64,000 bases of DNA. It comes from Acanthochromis polyacanthus (taxonomy: Eukaryota; Chordata; Actinopteri; Pomacentridae). A model generated the notes under the pieces. That model was not told the origin of the DNA. It ran no database searches and was given only the letters and a program-made list of their open reading frames with translations. Each line of letters opens with the position of its first letter. Position 1 is the first letter of the stretch. A program made the translations under genes and the position numbers. Shown in pieces: positions 14,069 through 26,126 of the stretch. The stretch lies in NCBI RefSeq assembly GCF_021347895.1, contig NC_067120.1:26273361-26337360 (forward strand), written 5' to 3'.

Positions 14069-14539
14069 TATATGATCAGGATAAGACAAATTCTTTTTCT
14101 TTATTTCTTCACTGTTTTCCATCAGTAAGTTTGTTCTCATGGTCAGCAGTAACAGCTTGCTAAAAATGTAGCTACTGCTCTTGAGAAAAAGCTAATATTA
14201 GCATTGATTAACAACCCTGTTACTGTGATTAGAATAGGGTTAGCAAACAAAAAATAAAATATTAAATAAAAATGGTACCACTGATGCTGAGCCAATCAGT
14301 CCGTTGATAGTTTATTACATATTTTTAATTAATATGGAGCAGAAAATTGTAAAAGAGAAGGTGTATTTTTCAAAAATTTTGAAGCCCAAATGTCCTCCAC
14401 TTCCGAAATGACCCACTTAATGAGATAAGAAGATCACTTTTATCTCCAAGAGTCCAGTAAGAGAAATATCCAGGCACAGACAGATTATGAGACAATGGGC
14501 CCCTGGTGCCTCCAACTATATACAAGACACGCAGTGCAG

Positions 14540-15090
14540 ATGGAAAAAACACCAAAGACATACAAAAACAAAAGCAAACAACAACAAAGACAGCCACAAA
14601 ACAACAACAAAAAAGACGGCAAGCAACAGAATCAAACTAAAAATGGACACAAAAGAAACTGACACCAAGTAACAAAAAGACAAAACAAAGGGAAAAAAAA
14701 CCTCAAACATAAAAAAACAAGGACAAAACAACTACTGGCATAACTAATTTAAAATAAAAACAAGAGTGATGCAAGATAAAGACAGTCAAAACTACATAGA
14801 AAAGAATAATAAAACAGTGAGAAAAAAACAACCACAAATAGAGTCAAAACAGCTACAAAAGAAACAAAAACCAATACAAATTTACTACAAAGACAACAAA
14901 AACAACAAAAACAGATGCACAACATCTACAAAAAGAGAGACAAAACAACAAAAGTCACAGACCAGAAAAATGCATGAGGTAAGTTCAAAAACAGACCGCA
15001 CAACTTGATGAACAACCACTAAAAGAGAACCTATTACATACAGAGATATAAAACAACTCCATTTTATACTTTTCAGTTTCCTGCTACATG
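14540..15090. repeat. A/C-rich low-complexity region
   Basis: The plus strand is almost devoid of T and poor in G, with irregular units such as ACAAAAAC, AAACAACAAC and AAGACA. It resembles decayed minisatellite sequence. Open frames on the minus strand here are a by-product of composition. Confidence 0.75.
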
Positions 15091-15600
15091 TGACCGACAA
15101 CTCTCTGGTGCTGTTAAAAAAAAAAAAAAAAAAATTGCACCTAAACCAGAGGAAGACTTACTGTCGTCCACCTTCTAACACATCCAAAACTGCTTAACCT
15201 ATAAACCTGAACACTGCTGCCACCTAACTGAAAAAATAATATTCTGGTGGTTTAGAACTCTTAGTACCTGACAGCTAAGGTGGACTGAACTGCCACCACC
15301 TCCAGCTGTCATGGAAAAGACTGCAGCTTTCCATTTATCCCATGGATAATTAATGCAGTGATGAATATATTTCAACAGACAACAACTTATTTAACCTTAG
15401 CTGATGCAGTGAGTAGCTTCTCATTTCTTAAACGACCATGTAGGAAGATATATCCTTTGGTCGTGGAAAGGATGTTAATCTGCCTCAAAAGGTTCAAATT
15501 ACTGGACTGCATCAAACAAAGAAAATAATTAAGGAGACTAATAAAAAATACCAAAATCAGGTTAAGAACCGTTGAACGCATTGTTAAAATCATCATCTTC
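15091..15600. other. cadps2 intron with an A18 run
   Basis: Contains an 18-19 bp A run near 15116-15134. Nothing else recognised. Confidence 0.5.
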
Positions 15601-15744
15601 TAGAAAGAAATATGGTTGGAAAAAAATCCTGAATGATTGTGATCGGCGAGCACTCAAATGTTTGGTGAAATCAAATTGTTAGAAAAACAACAGTACAACT
15701 TAGGGCAATGCTCAAAAGTGAAAGAAAGAGCATTTCCACACACA
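15601..15744 (+). pseudogene. Left part of an old Tc1 transposase remnant
   Basis: A decayed reading in the plus direction that is continued at 17384 after the younger Tc1 insertion. The similarity to a Tc1 N-terminal half is weak and rests mostly on continuity with the right part. Confidence 0.35.
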
Positions 15745-15746
15745 TA

Positions 15747-15960
15747 CACACGTGGACAAAATTGTTGGTACCCCTCAGTTAAAGAAGGAAAAACCCACAA
15801 TTCTCACTGAAATCACTTGAAACTCACAAAAGTAACAATAAATAAAAATTTATTGAAAATTAAATAATCAAAAACAGCCATTACTTTTGAATTGTTGATT
15901 AACATAATTATTTAAAAAAACAAACTAATGAAACAGGCCTGGACAAAAATGATGGTACCT
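15747..15960 (+). repeat. Left IR/DR of the intact Tc1
   Basis: Outer unit at 15747-15785 and inner unit with GGCCTGGACAAAAATGATGG near 15936-15960. It is mirrored at the right end. Confidence 0.9.
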
Positions 15961-16025
15961 CCATAAAAGATTGAAAACTATTTGACCAGAGTGACATGAT
16001 TAACTCAGGTGTGTCATTTAATTGA

Positions 16026-17162
<1,137 letters not shown>

Positions 17163-17167
17163 GTTAT

Positions 17168-17381
17168 GGGTACCATCATTTTTGTCCAGCCCTATTTCAT
17201 GAGTTTGTTTTTTTAAATAATTATGTTAATCAACAATTCAAAAGTGATGGCTGATTTTGATTATTTAATTTTCAATAAATTTTTATTTATTGTTACTTTT
17301 GTGAGTTTCAAGTGATTTCAGTGAGAATTGTGGGTTTTTCCTTCTTTAACTGAGGGGTACCAACAATTTTGTCCACGTGTG
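17168..17381 (-). repeat. Right IR/DR of the intact Tc1
   Basis: Inverted copy of the left end, from GGTACCATCATTTTTGTCCA to the outer CAATTTTGTCCACGTGTG. Confidence 0.9.
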
Positions 17382-17383
17382 TA

Positions 17384-17765
17384 TATGAAGGGAACTCATG
17401 GAATTGGGACTAAACAGTTGTGTAGCTGTAAGAAAACCATTGGTCATTGAGGCTAATCAGAAAAAAAGGCTTCAATTTGTGAGTGGGCATAAAGACTGAA
17501 CTCTGGAGCAATGAAAGAAAGTCATCTGATCTGATGAGTCCAGATTTACCCTGTTCCAAAGTGATAGGTGCATCAGGATAAGAAAAGAGGCAGATGAAGT
17601 GATGCACTCATCTAGTGCCTACAAGCCTATGGAGGTTAGGATTATGATCTGGGGTTGGTCAGGTTCAGTATCGTTAGGTTCCCAAAGAATGAGGTCAGCT
17701 GAGTACCTGAATATACTGCATGACCAGGTCATTCCATTAATGACCTGGCATATTGGAAATTAGCC
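17384..17765 (+). pseudogene. Old Tc1 transposase remnant
   Basis: Shifting between frames, the plus strand gives KKRLQFVSG, then LMSPDLP or SDESRFTLF (the first catalytic Asp region), IRKEADEVMHSSS, and RMRSAEYLNILHDQVIP, all typical of another Tc1 family. Stops and frameshifts disable it. The younger Tc1 at 15747-17381 inserted into it. Confidence 0.7.
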
Positions 17766-18960
17766 ATACAGCTACAATCTCTGGTATTTAAGTGTAGGAT
17801 CGGCCAGCCATCATTATACAGTGAAACAGGACAAGAGCAGATTTAACACCTCTGCAGCCACAGGATGAAGACAGGCTCTCCTTTTGATCAGCGAAGCAAG
17901 AGGGACACCAGGACACCACGCCAGATTTGGGACATGTTTGACATGGGGGCTCGAAGCACCAAGTCAGCAGGAAGCGAGGCCGAGAGCTGACTTTAAAGGA
18001 TTCCCCCAATACAGACCTCCAGGATGTGTATTGGACCTGTCTTAGCAAGAGACTGGCTCAAAACATCCAACTACCACCAAGCCTCCTCCAAAGAACCAAA
18101 TTGATGGCAATAAAAATTCTGACTGATTCCTGAACCACAGAAAGGAAGAGGCTCAGAAACCTGGAGGACCACTTCAAAGACATTCCATTCACAAACAAAG
18201 GAACTCTGGACTCCCCTCAAAACTAACAAAGACAATCATCTCCCAATTCTGGACAAAACTCCTTTATGTACATCCATTTCAACAAACAAGTGAACTTTTC
18301 AATGACTTTGTGATTAATCTACCTCTTGCCTTACTTTTAATATTTTATTCCTCCTGATTAGTATCAATGTCATAATTTTAACATGTCTGCCGATCACATA
18401 TGAGCATGTTTGGTACCATTTTAATCAGCTATCTATCAGTAATGCTCCTAGAGAAATCCTACATAAGTGTAAATGTACATTGATTTGAACTGTACCATTT
18501 AAGAAAAAAAAAACATATTCTGAGATGATGATGCTAGGATTCATGGGACTCACATTGTGAATGAGTGGATCGGGGAGCATGAGACATCATTTCATCACTC
18601 TTGGTGCAAAATTAATGCAGAAATAAATTCTGTGACATTGTAGAAGCTTAACAGAAGCAAAACAATGCCACAGCAAATGTGTGCCATAATCAAAGCCAGG
18701 GCAGTCCAACAAAATATTAGTGTGTGACGTTACTTTTGGTTGGGCAGTGTACCGTTTCATTTAAATTTGCAATTTTTTTTTCACAGCTGTAGATTATATG
18801 GTATGACTTTCTAAAATTAGATCAACTAAACACTGTTGTGATCACATCCTCAGATTCAATAGAAATTTCTGCCTTCTTTACTTAACCAGCAGATGGAGCT
18901 GCTGGCCTGTAGATCCTTCAAACAAGTCCCTCCAATAAGACACTTTCTTTCATGATGGTG
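17766..18960. other. cadps2 intron, nothing firm
   Basis: No supported exon or element end. Part of 17770-18250 may belong to the 3' side of the old Tc1 copy or another decayed repeat. Confidence 0.4.
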
Positions 18961-20884
18961 TGTAGCAACCAGCAACATAACTTGCCAGTAATGTAATAAA
19001 GTTTTTGAGCCAATAAAGTATTAAAATTTTGCACCAGTTATTACATTAATTACCTAGCATTAAAATTTTATTTCAAATAAAAGATTTTTTTTGCAGTTTT
19101 TGTATAGTTTGCTCATAAGAAATAGGTCTATTGGATGGCATGTTCGTCATATTCATTCAAGGATGCGTCCCATGTAGCTCTCACTCTCCTTAATTATGGA
19201 TTTAAGAGTCAATTTGAGAATTGTTTGTTGTACAAAATCTTTAATTAGAATATTATTTTTTTGCTTAGACGTAAATTCATAATTTCATGTCAGTGTCTCT
19301 GTTGGATGTTGCATTGTCAAATGAATTTACTGCATTTTTTGTCTCTAGAAACATTTAATTTAAACATTTTTCAAATATTTCTCAAGGAAAACCATTTAAT
19401 CTTCAAGTGCATTTAAATAACTGGACTGGCACTAATGGCATTGAACTCCAGAAAAATTGAAGAGCATCATATACATCTTCAGCTAAGGGGAAAACATCAA
19501 CATAAAATTGGCATTACTTCTTCCAGTAAATGTCCTTAACTTTGTACTGCTCAAAAGTTTCATTGCTGAGAAGAATCCAGGCTTTCATCCCTCGGCTCCT
19601 CACCAAATAACTGTTTTATGTGTAAACTTAGACTCTGTTGGTCCAGCAGCCTTGTAAAGCTTCATAATAGGAATGTAACAGTCATCGTGTGTCTAGTTCT
19701 GAGCTCTCTGCATTTCTTCTCATATGTAAGAGAAGAAATGCAGTCCTATTTATGTATTGTTACATTATCGGCTGCAGTTATTACAATTTCAAAGGATTTT
19801 TTAATAATAGGCCATTAACGTAATAACCAACCAATAATGTAGGAACTTATTACATTACTGGCAAAGTGTGATGGCTTTATTGGCTCAAAAATGTTATTAC
19901 ATTATTGGCAAGCTATTACTTACTTATTGGATTTATTACATTTAAAATTACGGTGGCCGACAAGGGCATACGCGCCGCAAACAAAAAAACGCAATACAAA
20001 AGGCCAAAACGCAATACAAACGATCAAAACGCTGCAAACACAAGAATGATGCAAACCCCAAAACACATAAAACAAATGCAACGGAGAAATGCTGCAACAA
20101 AAAAATGATGCATTCACAGAAACGCTGCAAAAGCAAAAACACACAAACCGACAAAACAAATGCAAAAGGGAAATGCTGCATACAAACCCCAAAACAACTG
20201 CAAGAGAGAGACGCTGCAAATTCACGGAAGGTCGCCAGGCCACGAGGAGGAGCTGACCATACGGAAGGGACTGATCTTTTATACCGACAGGAAATACCCA
20301 GGAGGAAGTTGCAAAGAAGACAGCGAGATAAGAAAGTTTGCAAACACTTGGAGAGGAGAATAAAAAGGTATGTTTTCAATTACGTCTTTTATAAACACTC
20401 GGCCCTAGTCTCTTACAGTATTATCCAACAGCAGCAAATTTATGTAGCAAATATTAGCGTGCGTCTGTCTAGCAGACCGTTGCTAGGGACGCCGATCAGA
20501 ACAGCTCCCCCTCGTGGCCTGGTGACCTTCCGTGAATTCGCAGCGTCTCTCTCTTGCAGTTGTTTCGGGGTTTGTATGCAGCATTTCCCTTTTGCATTTG
20601 TTTTGTCGGTTTGTGTGTTTTTGCTTTTGCAGCATTTCTGTGAATGCATCGTTTTTTTGTTGCAGCATTTCTCTGTTGCATTTGTTTTATGTGTTTTGGG
20701 GTTTGCATCATTCCTGTGTTTGCAGCATTTTGATCGATGTATTGCGTTTTGGCCGTTTGTATTGCGTTTTTTTTGTTTGCGGCGCGTATGCCCTTGTCGG
20801 CCACCGTATAAAATGGCCAAAACTATTACAATATCGGCAGGTAATTCATCATTGGCCATTATTACGTTATTGGTTGCCACATGA
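18961..20884. mobile_element. AT-rich element with imperfect inverted ends
   Basis: The left end TGTAGCAACCAGCAACATAA resembles the reverse complement of the right end, TTACGTTATTGGTTGCCACA. Internally GCCAGTAATGTAATAAAG (18985) is mirrored by CATTATTGGC and CTTTATTGGCTC near 19873-19907, and ATTACATTATTGGC-like motifs recur. No protein is encoded. It was later invaded by the foldback element at 19951-20806. The exact borders and target duplication are unclear. Confidence 0.45.
19951..20806. mobile_element. Foldback element with about 310-bp inverted arms
   Basis: The ends are CGGTGGCCGACAAGGGCATA and its exact complement, flanked by TA. The arms (19951-20265 and 20500-20806) are near-perfect inverted repeats made of irregular units around AACGCTGCAAA, ATGCTGCA and AACAAATGCAA. 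The loop (20266-20499) is unique sequence. Long open frames on both strands come from the palindrome, not from genes. No known superfamily recognised; TA duplication would fit a Tc1/mariner-type enzyme. Confidence 0.8.
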
Positions 20885-21905
20885 TATTATTGTTTACAAA
20901 TACATCAGGCCTGACAGATAGTATGCTAGGTCGATTCCGAGTGTCTGCTTTGTGCTCAAATCAGTGGAATCAGGATGACACTTTAATTCCTCCCAGATTG
21001 TAGCAGTTTGACAACAAACACACACATGAGTGAATGGGTGAACATCAGCACATAATTCCATAAAGCAGATAACTATGTGGTTGCAGGTTATAATTCCATT
21101 CTGCAAGACACAAGACAGTACCCTTATTTATTTCAATGATGCCACTCTCTCAATGACAGGGGACTAACCTGCAAAAATGTGGCACTGACAAAGCTTTTGA
21201 TGGGAAAATGATGATTTGTTCAATCAAATTTGTTCAAGCACAATTCCTGTAAGATTCCTTTGTAATGCAAATTGAATCTTTGGTGCAGATATTTTCAATA
21301 TGATAATTTATCAGTATTTGTTGTAAAATTCAGTGTTTTGGCATTTTAACCATGTGTTGTCTGCACGTGTGGACTCAAAACCATCAAACCCATGAAATAT
21401 TGATATTTTCAAATTACACTGAGGGTCTTGTTTCAAGCTCTGGTGGGAAAGTTACATTTCAGAGGTACACAGCGTGTCTACTATTATCTAAATTAGAATT
21501 AGTGCCACCACAGCTGCCACCTTCTTTCATGTATTTAGGATTAAAGATGAATTTAACTGAACTTAGGTAACACAACTCGAAAAAAAATGTGCCCCATTCT
21601 CCCTCACTTCTATGGATTGTGCAGCTGCTGCTTCGATCCAAAATGAAAGCCAGAAGTGAAATTTCTGTCTTTAACAAGCATGCTGTCATCAATCAGCAAG
21701 TCTGAGACTTAAAGAAGCATCACTTCTATTTCTGTTAAAGTTATGCCATTTACTACATGTACAATATTTATACTCCATATCTCCAACAAGAAGAGCATTT
21801 TTCAATGAGTGTAGATTTAATATGGTTTCATTCCATTGACGCATTGCAGCTGAATCATCACAAAATGAAAATAAAAAAATAAAAAATAAAAAATGCATGT
21901 TTGTG
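20885..21905. other. cadps2 intron, nothing recognised
   Basis: No exon, gene or element boundary supported. Confidence 0.5.
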
Positions 21906-21909
21906 TAAT

Positions 21910-22104
21910 GGGTCATGGGACCTGGAGGACATTTTATGTTCCATCCATCAAATTTCAAATAATTCATGTACAAAATACTAAAACAGTTGTTTTGCAAATT
22001 TACTTGTCCTATTATTGATGAATATGGAGCAGAAAATTGCAAAAGGTAAGGTACATTTTGCGCAAATTTTAAAGCCCAAATGTCCTCCAATTCTGGAATG
22101 ACCC
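21910..22104. mobile_element. Short MITE with TAAT target duplication
   Basis: A 195-bp element with inverted ends GGGTCATGGGACCTGGAGGA and TCCTCCAATTCTGGAATGACCC (split for reading), flanked by TAAT at 21906-21909 and 22105-22108. The interior CATCAAATTTCAAATAAT and ATGGAGCAGAAAATTG blocks are shared with 12888-14414, so both are one family. It lies about 140 bp from a cadps2 exon. Confidence 0.82.
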
Positions 22105-22245
22105 TAATAACATGTTCTATGTTGAGGTTCATTTCCAGCTATGGAACTTTGTTGAAAGTCATCTCTCTCTCTTTTCCATGTCTTTATTTCCACTGTCAGC
22201 TGTCGAAGAAAGGCACAAAAAAAATGCAGCTACCAGCAGACTCAC

Positions 22246-22385
22246 CCGCTGTGCTTCATGTTGGGAGGTTTGTCCATGCGGACAGCCAATTTGATCTTCA
22301 GCTCAGTGTCTTGGCTGTTCTTGGGGACGACCATCCGATGGAACTCAGCTTGCTTTGGTCCATTACTGGTCGGGTTCAAGAACAC
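22246..22385 (-). CDS. cadps2: cadps2 exon: C2-PH linker
   Basis: A 140-bp exon encoding [18 protein letters not shown], then [20 protein letters not shown], ending MKHSG. This corresponds to the CAPS segment that closes the C2 region and enters the PH domain. The acceptor (ccttcag) and donor (gtgagt) are canonical on the minus strand. It begins at phase 0 after the Arg of ELGR in the exon at 34835-34946 and ends two bases into a Gly codon completed by the exon at 8473-8539. [10 protein letters not shown] is the CADPS2-like spelling. Confidence 0.93.
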
Positions 22386-23268
22386 CTGAAGGATCAGGGA
22401 AACATACATTAGGAAATGATTAGCAATTATTGAAGAAGTCTGCAAGCTCTCATTATAAAAATTTTTCTTTGAAGCTTTCACAATACAGAGAAATAAAAAG
22501 GCAGTAAAATGCAAATGTTCTGCAATGTGATGGTTAAAAATATAGCCACAGCTTGTGATTGGTGCATTGAGGGCATAAGACAAAATGTTTCTAATCGGTC
22601 TATCATACTGTTTTGAATTCTACCTAATGTCCATCCAGTAGGTGACTCTGGTTGTACAAAGAACCACTGCTGTATAAAAGTCTATGAGAGAATCATTCTA
22701 CTCACCTAATCTGTGAACTCCTGAAATATTTTCCTAATGAGTTCATGGTCTCAATATCAAGTTTCAAGACTTTTTGAATACCGCCTGATGTTAATTTAAT
22801 AAACTAAGGCCTCATTTAGTGTAAAATAGATGATAAATCCAGGTATGTACGCTGTTTTTGCCCGGTGGCTACTCCACCACAGACTGCAGTGTTCTCAAGT
22901 TCTCAGTCACATCCACCACTTGATTCTTACATCTGGTTTCAAAAGACCGGTGGTCAAATGTCAAACTCAACGCTTCCAACCAGTAGTGGTGATGTCTATC
23001 TTTGAAATACAGTCTATGTTTGGTGGCCATTACTGGTGGAAAACAGGAAACCAATTTTCATATTGATATATTACAAGTGAGTCAAAAGATAGCCTGAAGC
23101 CCTGTAAGCATCTTTCCAGCAGCAACCAGAGCTCATTGTGTTTACTGTGTTTTGCTTTCAGTGTCCTTCATTTGTCTCTTTCTATTGCAGCACACATGAG
23201 AACACTCTGACCGGTGTTTTCAACCTCATCAGGATTCAGCTTAAACACACTGATTATTTGTACGCATG
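22386..23268. other. cadps2 intron, nothing recognised
   Basis: Non-coding sequence between the linker exon and the LINE insertion. No boundaries seen. Confidence 0.5.
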
Positions 23269-23279
23269 TAGTGTGTGAC

Positions 23280-25120
23280 AGGAGATAAGGAGACTTGGTG
23301 GTGGAATGAGGAGGTGCAGGAGTGGATCCAGAGAAAGAGGTTAGCTAAGAAGAAGTGGGACACTGAGAGGACTGAAAAGAGTAGGCAGGAGTACAGGGAG
23401 ATGCAGCGTAAGGTGAAAGAAGAGGTGACAAAGGCCAAACAAGGGGCTTACGATGACTTGTATGCTAGGTTGGACAGTAAGGAGGGAGAGACTGATCTGT
23501 ATAGGTTGGCAAGGCAGAGAGACAGAGATGGGAAGGACGTGCAGCAGGTTAGGGTGATAAAGGATAAAGATGGAAGTGTGTTGACAGGTGCCAATAGTGT
23601 GATGGGAAGATGGAAAGAGTACTTTGAAGAGTTGATGAATGAGGAAAATGAGAGAGAACGAAGAGTAGAAGAGGTGACTGTTGTGGACCAGGAAGTAGCA
23701 AAGATTAGTAAGGATGAAGTGAGGAGGGCATTGAAGAGGATGAAGAGTGGAAAGGCACTTGGTCCTGATGATATACCTGTGGAGGTATGGAAGTGTCTCA
23801 GAGAGGTAGCAGTAGAGTTTCTGACTGGGTTGTTCAACAGGATCTTAGATAGTGAGAAGATGCCCGAGAAATGGAGAAGAAGTGTGCTGGTGCCCATCTT
23901 TAAGAACAAGGGAGATGTGCAGAGTTGTGGCAGCTACAGAGGAATATAGCTGATGGGCCACACAATGAAGCTATGGGAAAGAGTTTTTGAAGCTAGACTA
24001 AGGGCAGAGCTGAACATCTGTGAGCAGCAGTATGGTTTCATGCCAAGAAAGAGTACAACAGATGCAATATTTGCTTTGAGGATGTTGATAGAGAAGTACA
24101 GAGAAGGTCAGAAGGAGCTGCATTGTGTCTTTGTAGATCTAGAGAAAGCTTATGACAGGGTGCCCAGAGAGGAACTGTGGTTTTGTATGAGGAAGTCTGG
24201 AGTGGCAGAGAAGTATGTTAGAGTGGTGCAGGACATGTATGAGGACTGTAAGACAGTGGTGAGGTGTGCTGTAGGTGTGACAGAGGAGTTCAAGGTGGAG
24301 GTGGGACTACATCAGGGATCAGCTCTGAGCCCCTTCTTGTTTGCTATGGTGATGGACAGGATGACAGACAACGTTAGACAGGAGTCTCCTTGGACTATGA
24401 TGTTTGCAGATGACATTGTGATCTGTAGTGAGAGCAGGGAACAGGTGGAGGACAAGCTAGAGGCATGGAGGTTTGCCCTGGAAAGGAGAGGAATGAAGGT
24501 TAGCCGCAGCAAGACAGAGTATCTGTGTGTGAATGAGAGGGACCCAAGAGGAAGAGTGAGGTTACAGGGAGAAGAGATCAAGAAGGTGGAGGATTTTAAG
24601 TACTTAGGGTCAACAGTCCAGAGCAATGGAGAGTGTGGAAAAGAGGTGAAGAAGCGTGTACAGGCAGGCTGGAACGGCTGGAGAAAAGTGTCAGGTGTGA
24701 TGTGTGATAGAAGAGTTTCAGCTAAAATGAAAGGAAAGGTTTACAAAACTGTGGTGACACCAGCCATGTTGTTTGGTCTGGAGACAGTGTCCCTGAGGAA
24801 AAGACTGGAGGCAGAGCTGGAGGTAGCAGAACTGAAGATGCTGAGGTTCTCTTTGGGAGTGACCAGGATGGATAGGATCAGGAATGAGTACATCAGAGGG
24901 ACAGCACATGTGAGAGGCTTTGGAGATAAAGTCAGAGAGGCCAGACTGAGATAGTTCGGACATGTCCAGAGGAGAGAGAGTGAATATATTGGTATAAGGA
25001 TGCTGAGTTTCCCACTGCCAGGCAAAGAGGAGGTTTATGGATGTGGTTAAAGAGGACATGAAGGTAGTTGGTGTGAGAGAAGAAGATGCAGCAGACAGGG
25101 TTAGATGGAGGCAATTGATT
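23280..25120 (+). pseudogene. LINE reverse transcriptase, disabled
   Basis: The reading enters at ETWWWNEEVQEWIQRKRLA and continues through KSGKALGPDDIPVEVWK and SVLVPIFKNKGD (RT motifs 0-1). A TAG at 23947-23949 stops it after SYRGI. The same frame then resumes with KLWERV, YGFMPRKSTTDAIF, motif A FVDLEKAYDRVP, motif B GLHQGSALSPFLFAMV, motif C FADDIVI, FKYLGSTV and the C-terminal LGVTRMDRIRNEYIRG. A second stop at 24952-24954 follows REARLR, with a frameshift after it. The endonuclease is missing through 5' truncation. The catalytic aspartates are kept. The clade was not determined. Confidence 0.88.
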
Positions 25121-25163
25121 CGCTGTGGCGACCCCTGAAGGGAAAAGCCAAAAGGAACAGAAG
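23280..25163 (+). mobile_element. 5'-truncated LINE with clean target duplication
   Basis: A 1.88-kb LINE flanked by TAGTGTGTGAC at 23269-23279 and 25164-25174. The 3' end GCTGTGGCGACCCCTGAAGG followed by GAAAAGCCAAAAGGAACAG is a common fish LINE tail. The body encodes most of a reverse transcriptase. Few lesions suggest a fairly young insertion. Confidence 0.9.
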
Positions 25164-25219
25164 TAGTGTGTGACTCATGTTAGGCTCTCCAACATCAAGA
25201 CTTGTGAAACTTTCTATAC

Positions 25220-25249
25220 CTGCAGCTCCTCGTCAAACTTTGTCCCAAA
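25220..25249 (-). other. Candidate 30-nt cadps2 microexon
   Basis: On the minus strand TACTAAC (branch-site consensus) lies 16 nt before a CAG acceptor, followed by 30 bases encoding FGTKFDEELQ and a GTATAG donor. The length is a multiple of three and both ends are phase 0. That equals the junction between the exons at 34835-34946 and 22246-22385, so inclusion would add ten residues after ELGR. I do not know this exon from CADPS2 and it may be chance. Confidence 0.3.
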
Positions 25250-25374
25250 CTGAGCAGTGAGATCAGTTAGTAAGTAATTAATTCTGACTGATTTCAGCTT
25301 TTTTAATATTTAAAATGAACGAGAATGCCGAAAATACTTTTTGGACTTAGACATAGTTCATTAACTATGTAGTA

Positions 25375-26126
25375 ATCCAAAGTAGTTTAAATCAATCCAC
25401 TGGACTTTAAGAAAGTTCCTTGAAGACGTTTCACCTCTCATCCCAGAGGCTTCTTCAGTTCTGGTGGTAGTTGGTGTTACCTCAGCTTTTAAACCTCTGT
25501 GAGGTGTATCCAGGGCTATTATTCCAACGACCAATACCAAAATTCATCTGACTACTCAACGATGGTCGTTGTATCAGTGGGGGTCGTTGAAATGCACAGG
25601 TGTCACTGAGCCCTCGTGTGCTAATGGGGGTCATTAGCATGAGTCTGCCGAGTAGTTCTTTTGGGGAGTTTTGAAAGGACCTGATTGTAAATTGGCGAAA
25701 CATGATGTCACAGACCACCCCCCCATTCAGAGATGGCTTCTCTACTTTGACATGGATGGCTTCTTTCACTCCTCTCTCAAACCCTCTGTCCTCCCTGTCC
25801 AAAATCTGAACATTGGTGTCCTGAAACGAGTGTCCTCCTTCCTTAAGGTGAAGGAACACTGCCGAATCCTGTCCTGAGGAACTGTACATCATCTCTGGTG
25901 AACTTGATGTTGCTATCCACCGAGTTGATGTGTTCAGTGAAAGTTTGCACCTCATGAATCCTGATCTTGACCCATGTGTCGTCCATGTATCGGAACCAGT
26001 GGCTCGGTGTTTCTCGATTGAACGAGGTCAGGGCCCTGTGTTCCACTTCTTTCATGTATAGATTGGCCACAATAGGAGACACTGGCGAGCCTACAGTCCA
26101 GTGGATTGATTTAAATTACTTTGGAT
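25375..26126 (-). mobile_element. Penelope-like element remnant with inverted ends
   Basis: Bounded by inverted 32-bp ends: left begins ATCCAAAGTAGTTTAAATCA, right ends TGATTTAAATTACTTTGGAT, with CCACTGGACT inside each. The 3' part has the GAAGACGTTTCACCTCTCAT block regularly found next to fish Penelope-like elements. Internal coding is a collapsed RT-endonuclease. Confidence 0.75.
25482..26082 (-). pseudogene. Penelope-like RT end joined to GIY-YIG endonuclease remnant
   Basis: Minus-strand reading: GSPVSPIVANLYMKEVE and WFRYMDDTWVKI (RT motif C as YMDD), then HINSVDSNIKFTRDDVQ. After a deletion and a frame change it continues with LHLKEGGHSFQDTNVQIL, DREDRGFERGVKEAIHV and KPSLN, typical of the C-terminal GIY-YIG endonuclease side. 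Most of the RT and the GIY-YIG core are absent. Confidence 0.75.

Larger units (their letters stand above)
12888..14414. mobile_element. Long member of a 4-bp-TSD MITE family
   Basis: Starts GGGTCATTCCAGAACTGGAG and ends CCACTTCCGAAATGACCC, with ACTT on both sides as target duplication. The outer parts are closely similar to the 195-bp copy at 21910-22104. This copy is interrupted by the Tc1-type MITE at 13482-14068, which itself carries a SINE. After removing that insertion about 0.94 kb remains, with no open frame of note. The superfamily is uncertain. Confidence 0.7.

Noticed and set aside
14516..15100. Minus-strand frames rich in Val, Leu and Phe
   Set aside because: They are a by-product of the A/C-rich plus strand, with no start context or domain.
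20105..20884. Long open frames on both strands (up to 259 codons) in the foldback region
   Set aside because: They mirror each other because the region is a palindrome. The translations are low-complexity and share no family features.
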